A DNA stretch of 39,772 nucleotides from Flavobacteriales bacterium UBA1494 (GCA_905182175.1 CAJJAT010000034.1:1-39772); one strand, 5' to 3'; counted from the first letter of the stretch, positions 25,316 to 33,630 are shown. Notes: generated from the sequence alone by a model not told the origin. Numbers and translations are program-made.

Positions 25316-26385
25316 TGGAAAAAATAGATTTACATAACTATGAGGCTTGGTTTTTAGATTATTCTGAAGGAAATCTGAGTCAAATTCAAATCGTTGAGTT
25401 GAATCAATTTTTAGATTCCAATCCAGAATTTCGAGTTGAATTAGAAGACTTTGAGGAAATTATTTTAGAGCAAGACTCAATTCGCAATGAAAGTTTGAAA
25501 GCAAGTTTACTTCGAGAAGAAACAACGGGACTAATAAGAGCTGAATATTTAATGATTGCCCAAGTAGAAGGAGAAATTTCAAAGCAAGAAAAAGCTGAGT
25601 TAGCTGTTATGGTTGCCGCAGATAGTTCGTTATCTAAGGATTTAGCGATGTATCAAAAAACCAAATTACCAATAGAGCAAACAATAGTTTTTGTAGAAAA
25701 AGCAGCTTTAATTCAGAAAGAAAGAAAAATAATTGGGTGGTGGACGTATGCCTCCGCTGTAGCTGCGGCATCAGTCGTTGCTTTCGTTATTTGGAACTCA
25801 AATCCTGCCGAGGAAGTGTATAATTCGCGCGGTTTCGCTTGGCAAGAAAACAAAGCGCAGTGGGACGATAAAAGATTGCCTAGAATTGTAGCTGCGGAAA
25901 AAGGAGAAGTACAAGAAATAATTGAAAAAGTCCTTTTTTCTGTACCAAAGAATCAATTTGCTAAGGTAAAAAGGCAAAAAGCTCCAACTTTGAGTAAAAA
26001 ATTGGAAAAACGAGAAATACCAAGGGTGGTAAAATCGTTGGAGCAAGCAAATTTAGCTGAACTGCCGAATGATGCTCTTTTGAAAGAAAATAAAGCGATA
26101 GAAGCACCTGAAATTTCGATGAAGGTTCCAACAAAGTTTCCTAAGGTTCTGGCGAAGATAAAGAAAGTAAAATTAGAACAAGACTTTGTTCCGATTCAAA
26201 AGTTTGCAAAAGATAAAATCAAGAAAGGTTTACTAAAAGGAAAGACGTTTTCTGAAACGGTCATAGAAGAAATAGCTGATATTTCGAATGAAAAAATCAC
26301 TTTTGAAACAAATAAAGACAAGGGTAGCTTGTTTGAAAGTTTTGCTTTAAATATCGGGAAGCTAAGTATTTCTAGAAATAGATAA
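25315..26385 (+). CDS. Single-pass membrane protein, probable anti-sigma factor
   Basis: A 356-residue protein. The N-terminal 140 residues are acidic and helical (NYEAWFLDYSEGNLSQIQIV, ELNQFLDSNPEFRVELEDF), like the cytoplasmic sigma-binding part of Bacteroidota anti-sigma factors. A second similar stretch (LIRAEYLMIAQVEGEISKQE) follows. One transmembrane helix lies at about residues 142-160 (WWTYASAVAAASVVAFVIW). The rest is a lysine-rich periplasmic tail with no recognised domain. The one-base overlap with the sigma gene supports a role in holding or releasing it. The function is inferred from position and layout, not from a strong family match. Confidence 0.65.
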   Translation: MEKIDLHNYEAWFLDYSEGNLSQIQIVELNQFLDSNPEFRVELEDFEEIILEQDSIRNESLKASLLREETTGLIRAEYLMIAQVEGEISKQEKAELAVMVAADSSLSKDLAMYQKTKLPIEQTIVFVEKAALIQKERKIIGWWTYASAVAAASVVAFVIWNSNPAEEVYNSRGFAWQENKAQWDDKRLPRIVAAEKGEVQEIIEKVLFSVPKNQFAKVKRQKAPTLSKKLEKREIPRVVKSLEQANLAELPNDALLKENKAIEAPEISMKVPTKFPKVLAKIKKVKLEQDFVPIQKFAKDKIKKGLLKGKTFSETVIEEIADISNEKITFETNKDKGSLFESFALNIGKLSISRNR

Positions 26386-26496
26386 AAAGGGCTGTAACTT
26401 ATCGGAAGAGTCAGTCGTCACACAGCAAATAACAACAACGAACACAGAAATCGATATCAAAGCATGCAAGCGGTGTTTGTACTAAAACTAGAAAAA

Positions 26497-27363
26497 ATGA
26501 AAAATGCACTATTAAAATCAAGCGTACTCTTTGCTCTCCTCATGAGTTTCAGTTTCGCTATGAATGCCCAAGAAACGAAAGCAGATTCAACAAGTGTTGA
26601 TTCAACAGAAAAGGGAAAAAATGATTGGAAGATTTCAATCGGAAAAACAAACATTATCATTCAAAAAAATGGAGATACAGATACATTAGAACTTTCTGGC
26701 GAGGGTCGGGAGAAGGAAGAAAAGAAGGAAAAGCAGAGATACAATCACTTTGCAGGAATAGATGTTGGAATTAATGGTTTTGTGAGCCCAAACCAAAGTA
26801 TAGATCTACAGGATGAGGCGAACTTTTTGGAATTGAACTACCGCAAATCTTTCGAAATATCGTTCAACTTATGGGAGAAGTACTTGCCGATATGGGAAGA
26901 GAAATTAGGTCTTGTAACTGGCGCAGGGTTTAAGTTTAACAATTATGATTTGGTTCAAGATGTTATCGTTGTAAATCGAATGGATTCTACTTTTGGAGAA
27001 GTAGACCCTAATCGATCAATTAATAAAAATAGACTTAAAACGACTTCAATCCATGTACCTTTAATGTTGGAAACCAATTTGGGTAAAGATGCAAAGCATT
27101 CGTTTCACTTAGCTGCAGGAGGAATGGTTACTTATATCTTGAATACCCGAACAAAGCAAAAGTATAAGGAAGGTGGAGAAAACTTTAAGAAGAAGGACAA
27201 AAGTGATTTCAATGTCAATGATTTTCAGTTTGCCGCCACAGCAAGAGTAGGATACGGAGACTTCACTTTGTACGCTTCTTACAATTTGACTCCGTTGTTT
27301 GAAAACAATAAAGGTCCTGAGATAATTCCATTTACAATAGGTCTTTCACTAATAACCTTTTAA
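26497..27363 (+). CDS. Outer-membrane beta-barrel protein, unknown function
   Basis: A 288-residue exported protein with a signal peptide of about 24 residues (KSSVLFALLMSFSFAMNAQ). A Ser/Thr/Asp-rich linker follows (ADSTSVDSTEKGKNDWKISI), and then a barrel-like region from about residue 80: HFAGIDVGINGFVSPNQS, LVTGAGFKFNNYDL, HSFHLAAGGMVTYIL, and a terminal strand IPFTIGLSLITF. I choose ATG 26497 because the earlier in-frame start at 26464 adds 11 residues ahead of a normal signal peptide. It lies about 110 bases after the anti-sigma-like gene on the same strand, as often seen for sigma-controlled envelope proteins in this phylum. Confidence 0.75.
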   Translation: MKNALLKSSVLFALLMSFSFAMNAQETKADSTSVDSTEKGKNDWKISIGKTNIIIQKNGDTDTLELSGEGREKEEKKEKQRYNHFAGIDVGINGFVSPNQSIDLQDEANFLELNYRKSFEISFNLWEKYLPIWEEKLGLVTGAGFKFNNYDLVQDVIVVNRMDSTFGEVDPNRSINKNRLKTTSIHVPLMLETNLGKDAKHSFHLAAGGMVTYILNTRTKQKYKEGGENFKKKDKSDFNVNDFQFAATARVGYGDFTLYASYNLTPLFENNKGPEIIPFTIGLSLITF

Positions 27364-27394
27364 AGAGCGGTTAAAGGCATATTTCAGATAGAGC

Positions 27395-27451
27395 CCTCGC
27401 TATAATTTGTTGATACTTGAACTCTGCTCAGTGTGACAAATTATAGGGAGG
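27395..27451 (+). terminator. Long hairpin between the barrel gene and yebC, possible terminator
   Basis: An 11-base perfect stem (ctataatttgt at 27400-27410, acaaattatag at 27436-27446) is extended by about four more pairs after one mismatch (ccctc / gagg side). The loop is 25 bases and the 3' side is gtctttctc, a weak T tract. It lies 31 bases after the barrel stop. It could end that transcript or act as a leader structure. Confidence 0.45.
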
Positions 27452-27460
27452 TCTTTCTCA

Positions 27461-27492
27461 TTGCAATAAATACTTGGTAAATTGGTACTTTG
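27461..27492 (+). promoter_or_regulatory. Possible yebC promoter
   Basis: TTG at 27461 and TACTTTG at 27486-27492 approximate the Bacteroidota -33/-7 pattern with a 22-base gap, 19 bases before the yebC ATG. The -7 box is one base shorter than TAnnTTTG, so support is weak. Confidence 0.28.
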
Positions 27493-27511
27493 ATTCATTA
27501 AAAACAGGAAT

Positions 27512-28264
27512 ATGTCAGGTCACAGTAAATGGTCCACTATAAAACGCAAAAAAGGAGCTTTAGATACCAAGCGAGGCAAGATATTTACGAGAATTATTAA
27601 AGACATAAACATTGCCATTAAAGAGGGAGGAGGTTCTGATGTTGATTCAAACCCAAGGCTCCGTTTAGCGATTGCGAATGCAAAAGGGGCAAACATGCCG
27701 AAGGACAATATAACTAGGGCGATTAAAAAGGCAGAGGATAAGGGAGGAGAAAGCTATCAAGAAACAAGTTACGAAGGTTACGGACCCGGAGGAATAGCTC
27801 TTTTTGTAGAAGCTTCAACAGATAACTTGAAACGGACGGTCGCCAATGTACGAGCTATTTTTTCTAAATATGAAGGGAGTTTAGGAACCAATGGTTCTTT
27901 AGAGTTTTTATTTGATAGAAAAGGGGTATTTGTATTGAACGAAGAAACATTGGCAGCCAAAGAACATGACGAATTAGAAATGGAACTGATTGATGGTGGG
28001 GCTGAAGAGATAGAAAAGGAGGAAGATACCTGGACGGTTTACTCTTCTTTTGAAGATTTCGGAAACATGCAAAAGAAGTTTGAGGAAATTAGCATTGAAC
28101 CAGAAAGTCAAGAATTACAGCGCATTCCAAAAACGAATCAAATACTAGATTTAGAAACAGCCCAAAAAGTAGTGTTAATTCTAGAAAAGTTCGAAGAAAA
28201 CGACGATGTGAACAGTGTATTTCACAACTTAGAAATTACTGAAGAACTGGAGGAATTGATGTAA
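27512..28264 (+). CDS. yebC: YebC/PmpR family protein (TACO1-like)
   Basis: A 250-residue protein of the YebC family. It starts MSGHSKWSTIKRKKGALDTK and keeps the conserved ARRGKxFTKxxKEI-like stretch (KRGKIFTRIIKDINIAIKEG), NPRLRLAIANAKGANMPKDN, and YEGYGPGGIALFVEASTDN, all diagnostic. YebC proteins act in translation of difficult sequences (TACO1-like) or as DNA-binding regulators, depending on the organism; which applies here is not decided. The length matches the family. It converges on the carbonic anhydrase gene with only 5 bases between the stop codons. Confidence 0.95.
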   Translation: MSGHSKWSTIKRKKGALDTKRGKIFTRIIKDINIAIKEGGGSDVDSNPRLRLAIANAKGANMPKDNITRAIKKAEDKGGESYQETSYEGYGPGGIALFVEASTDNLKRTVANVRAIFSKYEGSLGTNGSLEFLFDRKGVFVLNEETLAAKEHDELEMELIDGGAEEIEKEEDTWTVYSSFEDFGNMQKKFEEISIEPESQELQRIPKTNQILDLETAQKVVLILEKFEENDDVNSVFHNLEITEELEELM

Positions 28265-28269
28265 ACCCA

Positions 28270-28896
28270 TTAATCTATTCTATAAATCTCTGCGATATTC
28301 TCAATAATTTTTTCAAAATCAATATTCAGATCAATTAGCTTTCCAGATTTGATATCAAACACCCAGCCGTGAACAGATATGCCTCTAGTTCGATAAGCAT
28401 GTTGCACTTCTGCCGTTTTTAGAACATTGATGCATTGCTCCTGAACGTTTAATTCGACCAACCTCTTGTATTTCTTCTCTTCATCTTCGATGGCAGAAAG
28501 CTCAATTTTATGAATTCTGTATACATCTCTAATGTTTCTCAACCAAGGGTTTAGGATACCTAAGTCAGCAGAATCCATAGCAGCTTTTACACCACCACAA
28601 TAATAATGTCCGCAAACTACAATGTGTTTTACATTCAAGTAAACTACTGCATAATTAATTACAGACATAGAACTTAAATCCAAATTAGAAACCATGTTTG
28701 CAATGTTTCGGTGCACAAAAGCTTCCCCTGGTTTGGCTCCCATTAATTCTTCTGCAGTTACCCTACTGTCTGAACAACCAATGTATAAAATTTCTGGACT
28801 TTGCCCTTTTGATAAGTTATCAAAGTAATTTTCGTCAAGTGTTAGTTTGTCATTTACCCAACCCCTGTTGTTTTCAAAAATTTGATTTGTCGTCAT
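28270..28896 (-). CDS. can: Beta-class carbonic anhydrase
   Basis: A 208-residue enzyme converting CO2 and bicarbonate. The zinc-site residues are visible: Cys41-x-Asp43-x-Arg45 in YIGCSDSRVTAEELMG, and His and Cys in VVCGHYYCGGV at about residues 95-105. GEAFVHRNIANMV and the C-terminal VHGWVFDIKSGKLIDLNID are typical of the plant-type beta class. The length is normal. It is probably cytoplasmic. It is divergent from the acyl-CoA carboxylase gene, and supplying bicarbonate for that carboxylase would make functional sense, though the shared spacer does not prove co-regulation. Confidence 0.94.
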   Translation of the reverse strand: MTTNQIFENNRGWVNDKLTLDENYFDNLSKGQSPEILYIGCSDSRVTAEELMGAKPGEAFVHRNIANMVSNLDLSSMSVINYAVVYLNVKHIVVCGHYYCGGVKAAMDSADLGILNPWLRNIRDVYRIHKIELSAIEDEEKKYKRLVELNVQEQCINVLKTAEVQHAYRTRGISVHGWVFDIKSGKLIDLNIDFEKIIENIAEIYRID

Positions 28897-28943
28897 AGTT
28901 TGGTGATTATAGTGCTAACTTTAGTGTGGATTTTCTTAAAGGT

Positions 28944-28974
28944 TAAAGATACTTTTTATACACATAATTCTCAA
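28944..28974 (-). promoter_or_regulatory. can: Bacteroidota-type promoter for carbonic anhydrase
   Basis: On the minus strand, TTG (28974-28972) and TATCTTTA (28951-28944) are separated by 20 bases, matching the -33 TTG / -7 TAnnTTTG pattern with one mismatch. The -7 box ends 47 bases before the can ATG. Confidence 0.42.
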
Positions 28975-29026
28975 TTTTAAAATCAGTTCCTAATCTTTAT
29001 TTTTACATTCCTATTATTAGATAATT

Positions 29027-30568
29027 ATGCAAGACAAGATAAAAGCGTTAGAAGATAAGATAGAATCTGCCAAACTAGGCGGAGGAGAGAAAAGAATTGA
29101 GGCGCAACATGCTAAGAAAAAGTTAACTGCTAGAGAAAGAGTTCACTTTTTAATGGATGAAGGTAGTTTTGAAGAGATTGGAATGTTCGTAACCCACCGG
29201 AGTACCAACTTTGGATTAGAAAATAACAAACCTTTAGGAGACGGAGTAGTAACTGGTTATGGTAACATTAACGGAAGACTAACCTATGTATTTGCACAAG
29301 ACTTTACAGTTATGGGCGGTTCTTTAGCCGAAGCACATGCTGAAAAAATTGTAAAAATAATGGACATGGCCATGAAAAATGGTGCTCCGCTAATTGGATT
29401 AAATGATTCTGGCGGCGCTCGAATTCAAGAGGGTGTAGTTTCATTGGGCGGGTATGCTGATATTTTTTATAGAAATACACAAGCAAGTGGAGTAATTCCT
29501 CAGCTTTCAGCAATTATGGGGCCTTGTGCCGGTGGGGCGGTTTATTCGCCCGCTTTAACTGATTTCATAAGTATGGTAGAAAATACTTCGTACATGTTTG
29601 TAACAGGTCCAAACGTTGTTAAAACGGTGACGCACGAGGAGGTAACGTCAGAAGAGTTAGGAGGTGCTTCAACGCATTCAACTAAGTCTGGTGTAACCCA
29701 CTTTACATATGCCAACGAAATTGCGTGTATCAATGGCTTAAAAAAATTGCTTTCTTATATTCCACAAAACTGCGAAGATGGTGCTCCAAGTATTCCATAT
29801 ACCGCAGGTGATGAAATAAGAGATAAATTAAACAATATTATTCCGGACAATCCAAACCAACCGTATGATATTCGTGAAGTTATTTCAGGAACGGTAGATG
29901 GAGATTCCTTTCACGAGGTGCACAAAGATTATGCAGAAAACATAGTAGTTGGCTTTGCTCGATTAGCAGGAAGGTCTATAGGGATTGTAGCGAATCAGCC
30001 AGCTTTTTTAGCAGGCGTTTTGGATAACAATTCTTCGAAAAAAGCAGCTCGATTTGTGCGTTTTTGTGATGCTTTCAACATTCCACTTTTAGTGTTTGAA
30101 GATGTACCAGGATTTTTACCTGGAACGGATCAAGAATGGAATGCTATTATTACTAACGGAGCAAAGTTATTGTATGCTTTTAGCGAAGCTACCGTGCCAA
30201 GGATTACAGTAATTACCAGAAAAGCATATGGCGGGGCATATGATGTTATGAACTCCAAACACATTGGAGCTGATATGAATTTTGCATGGCCAAGTTCAGA
30301 AATTGCTGTTATGGGAGCTAAGGGAGCAGCAGAAATTATTTTCAAAAAAGAAATTAAAGAAGCAGCTGATTCAGAAGTAAAACTGAAAGAGAAAGAAGCT
30401 GAGTATGCTGAAATGTTTGCCAATCCATACAATGCTGCGGCTAGAGGTTATGTTGATGAGGTAATTCGACCAGATCAAACAAGAGAAAAGCTAATTAAAG
30501 CATTTAAAATGTTGGAAAACAAGGTAGAGACATTACCTAAGAAAAAGCATGGAAACATTCCGATGTAG
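29027..30568 (+). CDS. Acyl-CoA carboxylase carboxyltransferase beta subunit (propionyl-/methylmalonyl-CoA type)
   Basis: A 513-residue carboxyltransferase of the PccB/MmdA family, which moves CO2 from biotin to an acyl-CoA. Conserved segments include KLTARERVHFLMDEGSFEEI, LIGLNDSGGARIQEGV, the oxyanion loop MGPCAGGAVYSPALTDF, VTGPNVVKTVTHEEV, and the second oxyanion region TRKAYGGAYDVM near residues 395-406. The C-terminal ANPYNAAARGYVDEVIRP is standard. No biotin carboxylase or biotin-carrier gene lies beside it, so whether it acts as propionyl-CoA carboxylase or a decarboxylase subunit is open. The length is normal and the frame intact. Confidence 0.94.
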   Translation: MQDKIKALEDKIESAKLGGGEKRIEAQHAKKKLTARERVHFLMDEGSFEEIGMFVTHRSTNFGLENNKPLGDGVVTGYGNINGRLTYVFAQDFTVMGGSLAEAHAEKIVKIMDMAMKNGAPLIGLNDSGGARIQEGVVSLGGYADIFYRNTQASGVIPQLSAIMGPCAGGAVYSPALTDFISMVENTSYMFVTGPNVVKTVTHEEVTSEELGGASTHSTKSGVTHFTYANEIACINGLKKLLSYIPQNCEDGAPSIPYTAGDEIRDKLNNIIPDNPNQPYDIREVISGTVDGDSFHEVHKDYAENIVVGFARLAGRSIGIVANQPAFLAGVLDNNSSKKAARFVRFCDAFNIPLLVFEDVPGFLPGTDQEWNAIITNGAKLLYAFSEATVPRITVITRKAYGGAYDVMNSKHIGADMNFAWPSSEIAVMGAKGAAEIIFKKEIKEAADSEVKLKEKEAEYAEMFANPYNAAARGYVDEVIRPDQTREKLIKAFKMLENKVETLPKKKHGNIPM

Positions 30569-30601
30569 GCAGAGTTAAAATTTTAATACTAAAAGCACAG
30601 T

Positions 30602-31210
30602 ATGAGAAGTATCATAGCTATTGCGTTTTTGTCGGTCTTTTTAAGCTCGTGTAGTTTTATTTTTATTGAGCTTTACGGGATGGATCATAATGTTGAATTG
30701 TTAACTACAGAAGAAATAAATGAGGATGAAAATAAATTAAACATTTTAGAGCGTGAATCCTTTCAAATGGATTCTAGTTTTGTTCAGTATATAGATGACA
30801 TAGACAAAACCCTCTGGTTGTTTTAAAAGAAGAATTGTCAGCCCTTACAATACAAAATTTTTGATGGAAATGGGAAACTAGTTTCCCATTTAGTTAATTG
30901 TAATGCAGGTGGCTTTCCGAATTTAAAGTGGGATTGGGTGTTTGATCAATTTCCTCCAACATCGGAAGCAGGTCTTTATGACTCGTTGTTAACATTTGGA
31001 GAAATGAACCGTTTTTTAAATATTACTAGAGACATTGCGATAGAGGGTTCAAAAGAGGAATACTCTGTGGTAGTTATTTGGACTGCGGCATTTGGACGCC
31101 AGAACAAGAGATTTATCGAGCAGGTTCAAGAATTTAGAAGAATTCATGCTGTCAATGTCAGATATTACTTCGTAAACTTCGATAATTGTTTTTTTAAATT
31201 TAATGACTAG
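30602..31210 (+). pseudogene. Lipoprotein gene interrupted by one in-frame TAA
   Basis: The first 74 codons encode a lipoprotein signal (MRSIIAIAFLSVFLSSCSF, lipobox LSSC) and an acidic stretch. A TAA stands at 30824-30826. The same frame then continues for 128 codons without change: NCQPLQYKIFDGNGKLVSHL, FPNLKWDWVFDQFPPTSEAG, FGRQNKRFIEQVQEF, ending TAG at 31208-31210. A leucine TTA changed to TAA explains the break. The continuous frame points to a recent nonsense mutation in a lipoprotein of about 202 residues. The family is not recognised. A separate downstream protein from 30938 would lack any signal sequence. Confidence 0.65.
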
Positions 31211-31265
31211 GATCTACTATCATTGCCATAGAGGTTATTTTTAAAAGTCACATTATTTTAGACCA

Positions 31266-31595
31266 ATGAAAAGAATTCTTTTTATTGGTCTTTTATTTTT
31301 AGGTTTTGTTGGTAATAGCTCTAGTCAAGATGGAGATAAATAGTTAAGAAAATTAAGACGTACCAACCCTTATTTGAGAACTAGCCTAATTACCGATTTA
31401 GAAACAAATATTCCAAGTTCTAATAGCAGTATTCGGTTTGAAGTAATTAAAAGTAAAAGTATTATTGTATTCTATCCAAAATGAGATTGCAGAGTGTTTG
31501 AGAGACAGGATAATTTCTGTGACAGAAAAGGATACAAAAAACGACAGCCATTAGACTCTGCCTATCTAAGCCCTTTAAAGAATGTTGAACTTTTA
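31266..31595 (+). pseudogene. Small secreted-protein gene with two in-frame stops
   Basis: An ATG at 31266 opens a clear signal peptide (MKRILFIGLLFLGFVGNSSSQ). The frame then holds TAG at 31341 and TGA at 31482 but otherwise stays open with coding-like sequence: LRRTNPYLRTSLITDLETNI, IRFEVIKSKSIIVFYPK, DNFCDRKGYKKRQPLDSAYL. It runs into a palindromic intergenic repeat at 31596 and overlaps no other gene until 31637. The original protein of about 105 residues is not recognised. Staying in one frame with only point stops suggests recent inactivation, like its neighbour upstream. Confidence 0.5.
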
Positions 31596-31628
31596 TTTGT
31601 CACCCTGAGTGGAGTGGAAGGGGACAAA
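31596..31628. repeat. Palindromic intergenic repeat of the CACCCTGAGnGGAGTnGAAGGG type
   Basis: tttgtcaccctgagtgg followed by agtggaaggggacaaa forms an imperfect palindrome (tttgtc...gacaaa, ccc...ggg). It matches a repeat seen between genes in many Bacteroidota and other bacterial genomes. It sits between converging genes, where it could act as a transcription terminator for both. Confidence 0.55.
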
Positions 31629-31636
31629 CAAAACGC

Positions 31637-32833
31637 TTACAGAATCTCTTGTAAACTCTTCTCCATGCGCACAAAAAGCGCTTGCCAAGTGTACTTTTCG
31701 GCAGCTAATTTTCTCACTTTGTCACGTATTGGTTCCCACTTTTCTTTGTTCTGTAACAAATGCAAACAGCTAGCTATAAAAGCCTCTGGAGTATCTGAAA
31801 TGTAACTGTTCTCTCCATCCTCTAAATCCAAACCTTCTGCACCAACAGACGTGGTTACGCATGGATTTCCTCTGTATAAACCTTCTAGTACTTTTACTTT
31901 CATTCCGCTGCCAAAACGCAACGGTGCGATGTATACTCTGGTTTTTTGAAGGTAAGTATCTAGTTCTTTTACAAAGCCGGTAAATACAATATTCGGATCC
32001 TTTTTTGCTGACTTTAAAATACGACTATTTGGGTTTTTACCTAAAATATAGAGTGTTAAGTCAGGATGTTTGTTTTTTAATTGCTTCCAGCAATTATCAA
32101 TGAACCAACAAATTCCATCAATGTTTGGCTCCCAACTGAGTGTGCCGATAAAGGTTACTGCTTTTTCAGTTTCTTCAAACTCTAGATTGGGTAAACCAAG
32201 CATTTCATCGTTCCCCAGGTGATAGGTAATTTTATGCTTTGAAATATTGAATCCGTGATTTTTATAAAGATCGATGTCGGAAGGGGTGGAGTAAATGAGA
32301 TCGGATTGATTAAAAATTTCACTTTCATATTTTTTTACCCGAGTAGCTTCTAATTTTAGAATGGCCTTTTTGATAGGGTTGTTTGTCAATTCACTCATTC
32401 GCTGCCACAACATAAACTCTGCATTGTGGGTGTGCATTACCACTTTGCCGCTGTGGTTTTTTGGAATGTATTGGAATACCTCATAATGGTCTACAATAAC
32501 CACATCATTTTTAGTAAAAAGGGTGTGTATTTTGTTCTCAAACTCTGTTGAGTAATTTCGAAAGGCATTTAAGCACGGAGCAGTTATGTAGCTTTTTAAT
32601 AAATTTAGTGGATTCCTACCGACACTAATTTTTTGAGTAACGACCTCTCTTAATGAGAACTCTTTTTTAAAACTGTCTACATGCAACTCATCATCCTCTT
32701 TGAGCAAACTAGCAATAGTTACGTCATAATTTAAGGCTAAAAACTTAAGGTAGTGATATGACTTTACGGTACCCCCACTTTTAGGTGGGAAAGGTAATTG
32801 CGTCGTAAGAAATAAAATTTTTTTCTGGGTCAA
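31637..32833 (-). CDS. Glycosyltransferase family 4 protein
   Basis: A 398-residue two-domain (GT-B) glycosyltransferase. The N-terminal half starts ILFLTTQLPFPPKSGGTVKSYHYLKFL, giving the acceptor-side glycine-rich loop and SYHYLK helix. The C-terminal donor half holds TFIGTLSWEPNIDGICWFID, LYILGKNPNS, VFTGFVKELDTYLQKTRVYI and the nucleotide-sugar motif LRFGSGMKVKVLEGLYRG, with the Glu of the E-x7-E-like region, followed by TTSVGAEGL. Such enzymes build cell-surface polysaccharide or glycosylate proteins; the sugar is unknown. It stands alone on the minus strand among decayed genes but is itself intact. Confidence 0.9.
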   Translation of the reverse strand: MTQKKILFLTTQLPFPPKSGGTVKSYHYLKFLALNYDVTIASLLKEDDELHVDSFKKEFSLREVVTQKISVGRNPLNLLKSYITAPCLNAFRNYSTEFENKIHTLFTKNDVVIVDHYEVFQYIPKNHSGKVVMHTHNAEFMLWQRMSELTNNPIKKAILKLEATRVKKYESEIFNQSDLIYSTPSDIDLYKNHGFNISKHKITYHLGNDEMLGLPNLEFEETEKAVTFIGTLSWEPNIDGICWFIDNCWKQLKNKHPDLTLYILGKNPNSRILKSAKKDPNIVFTGFVKELDTYLQKTRVYIAPLRFGSGMKVKVLEGLYRGNPCVTTSVGAEGLDLEDGENSYISDTPEAFIASCLHLLQNKEKWEPIRDKVRKLAAEKYTWQALFVRMEKSLQEIL

Positions 32834-33144
32834 GATTCTTATTTAAAATTGCGAAGATAAAAAAATAGATAGAGAGATTCAACTATTAACATAATCTGCA
32901 TGAATTATGGTAAAATTATTTTGGCCTTGTAGCTAACAAGGCCAATAGGACATACTACGCTAGGTCAATTGTCTGAGTTACCTCACATTTCTTCATAGTC
33001 TCAGGCGATGACCAATTGAGGCTACACGGCTTGGTTTAAATTAGTAAGAAATTGAAATACCCAGAAATAAGGCATCTGTCAAAAATGGAAAAGAGGGGAT
33101 TTAATTGGTGGAAAAGATTAAGTTAGACCCTGTTTTAATGTACA
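32834..33144. other. Intergenic stretch with two inverted repeats, no gene seen
   Basis: A perfect 10-base stem (ttggccttgt at 32921-32930, acaaggccaa at 32936-32945, loop agcta) is followed by a looser pair: ggtcaattgtctgag near 32965-32979 and ctcaggcgatgacc near 33000-33013. No open frame with coding character was found. The first hairpin could end minus-strand transcription from outside, or belong to a small RNA; neither is supported further. Confidence 0.4.
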
Positions 33145-33630
33145 TTGAAACTCCATTTTCTAGATTTAGAGGTTATAAGTGAGCTTAAAGTTTTAAAAGG
33201 TGTAATTCTCACCATGAACAATGAGGATTCGTTTATTAAAAAAGCAAAGGGTAATGGTGTAGACGGTTATTTACTTAAAAAGGCAGATTGGGAAGAGTCT
33301 TACAATGCATTTTACTCTGTAAGAAAGAGCAATAGAAATTTTAGCGTTGAGGTTACGAAAATTGGATTACATCCTAAGAAATTCAAGACTTCTAGCCTCG
33401 TTATTGACAATGATACTGTTCAACTTTTTAAACTAAAAGAACGAAAAATTGATATTTTAAAGCAGACGGGAGAAGGCTTTTATAACAAAGAAATCTGTGA
33501 GAAACTTCATACTTCTCATTGCATTGTGAATACTCAATGAAATAATTTAATCAAAAAATTGGAGGTTCTTAAAATTGCAAGATTTACCAAGTCTGGAATT
33601 AAAAACGGACTATCAAACCAGAGTAATTAG
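33145..33630 (+). pseudogene. NarL/LuxR-type response regulator remnant
   Basis: The sequence opens midway in a receiver domain: VISELKVLKGVILTMNNEDS (the ILTM strand), then KAKGNGVDGYLLKKADWEE with the conserved Lys. A linker follows, and then the LuxR helix-turn-helix: LKERKIDILKQTGEGFYNKE, ICEKLHTSHCIVNTQ. A TGA at 33538 replaces what should be Arg (THRNNL in the family, CGA to TGA). The frame continues NNLIKKLEVLKIARF to TAG at 33628. The first 50 or so residues, including the phosphorylated Asp, are missing. It is 5'-truncated and carries a nonsense codon, so non-functional. Its partner kinase is not in the window. Confidence 0.75.

Noticed and set aside
16019-33630. Stop-codon reassignment or readthrough
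   Set aside because: TAA, TAG and TGA all occur inside broken genes, and intact conserved genes end normally at each of them, so no codon is recoded.
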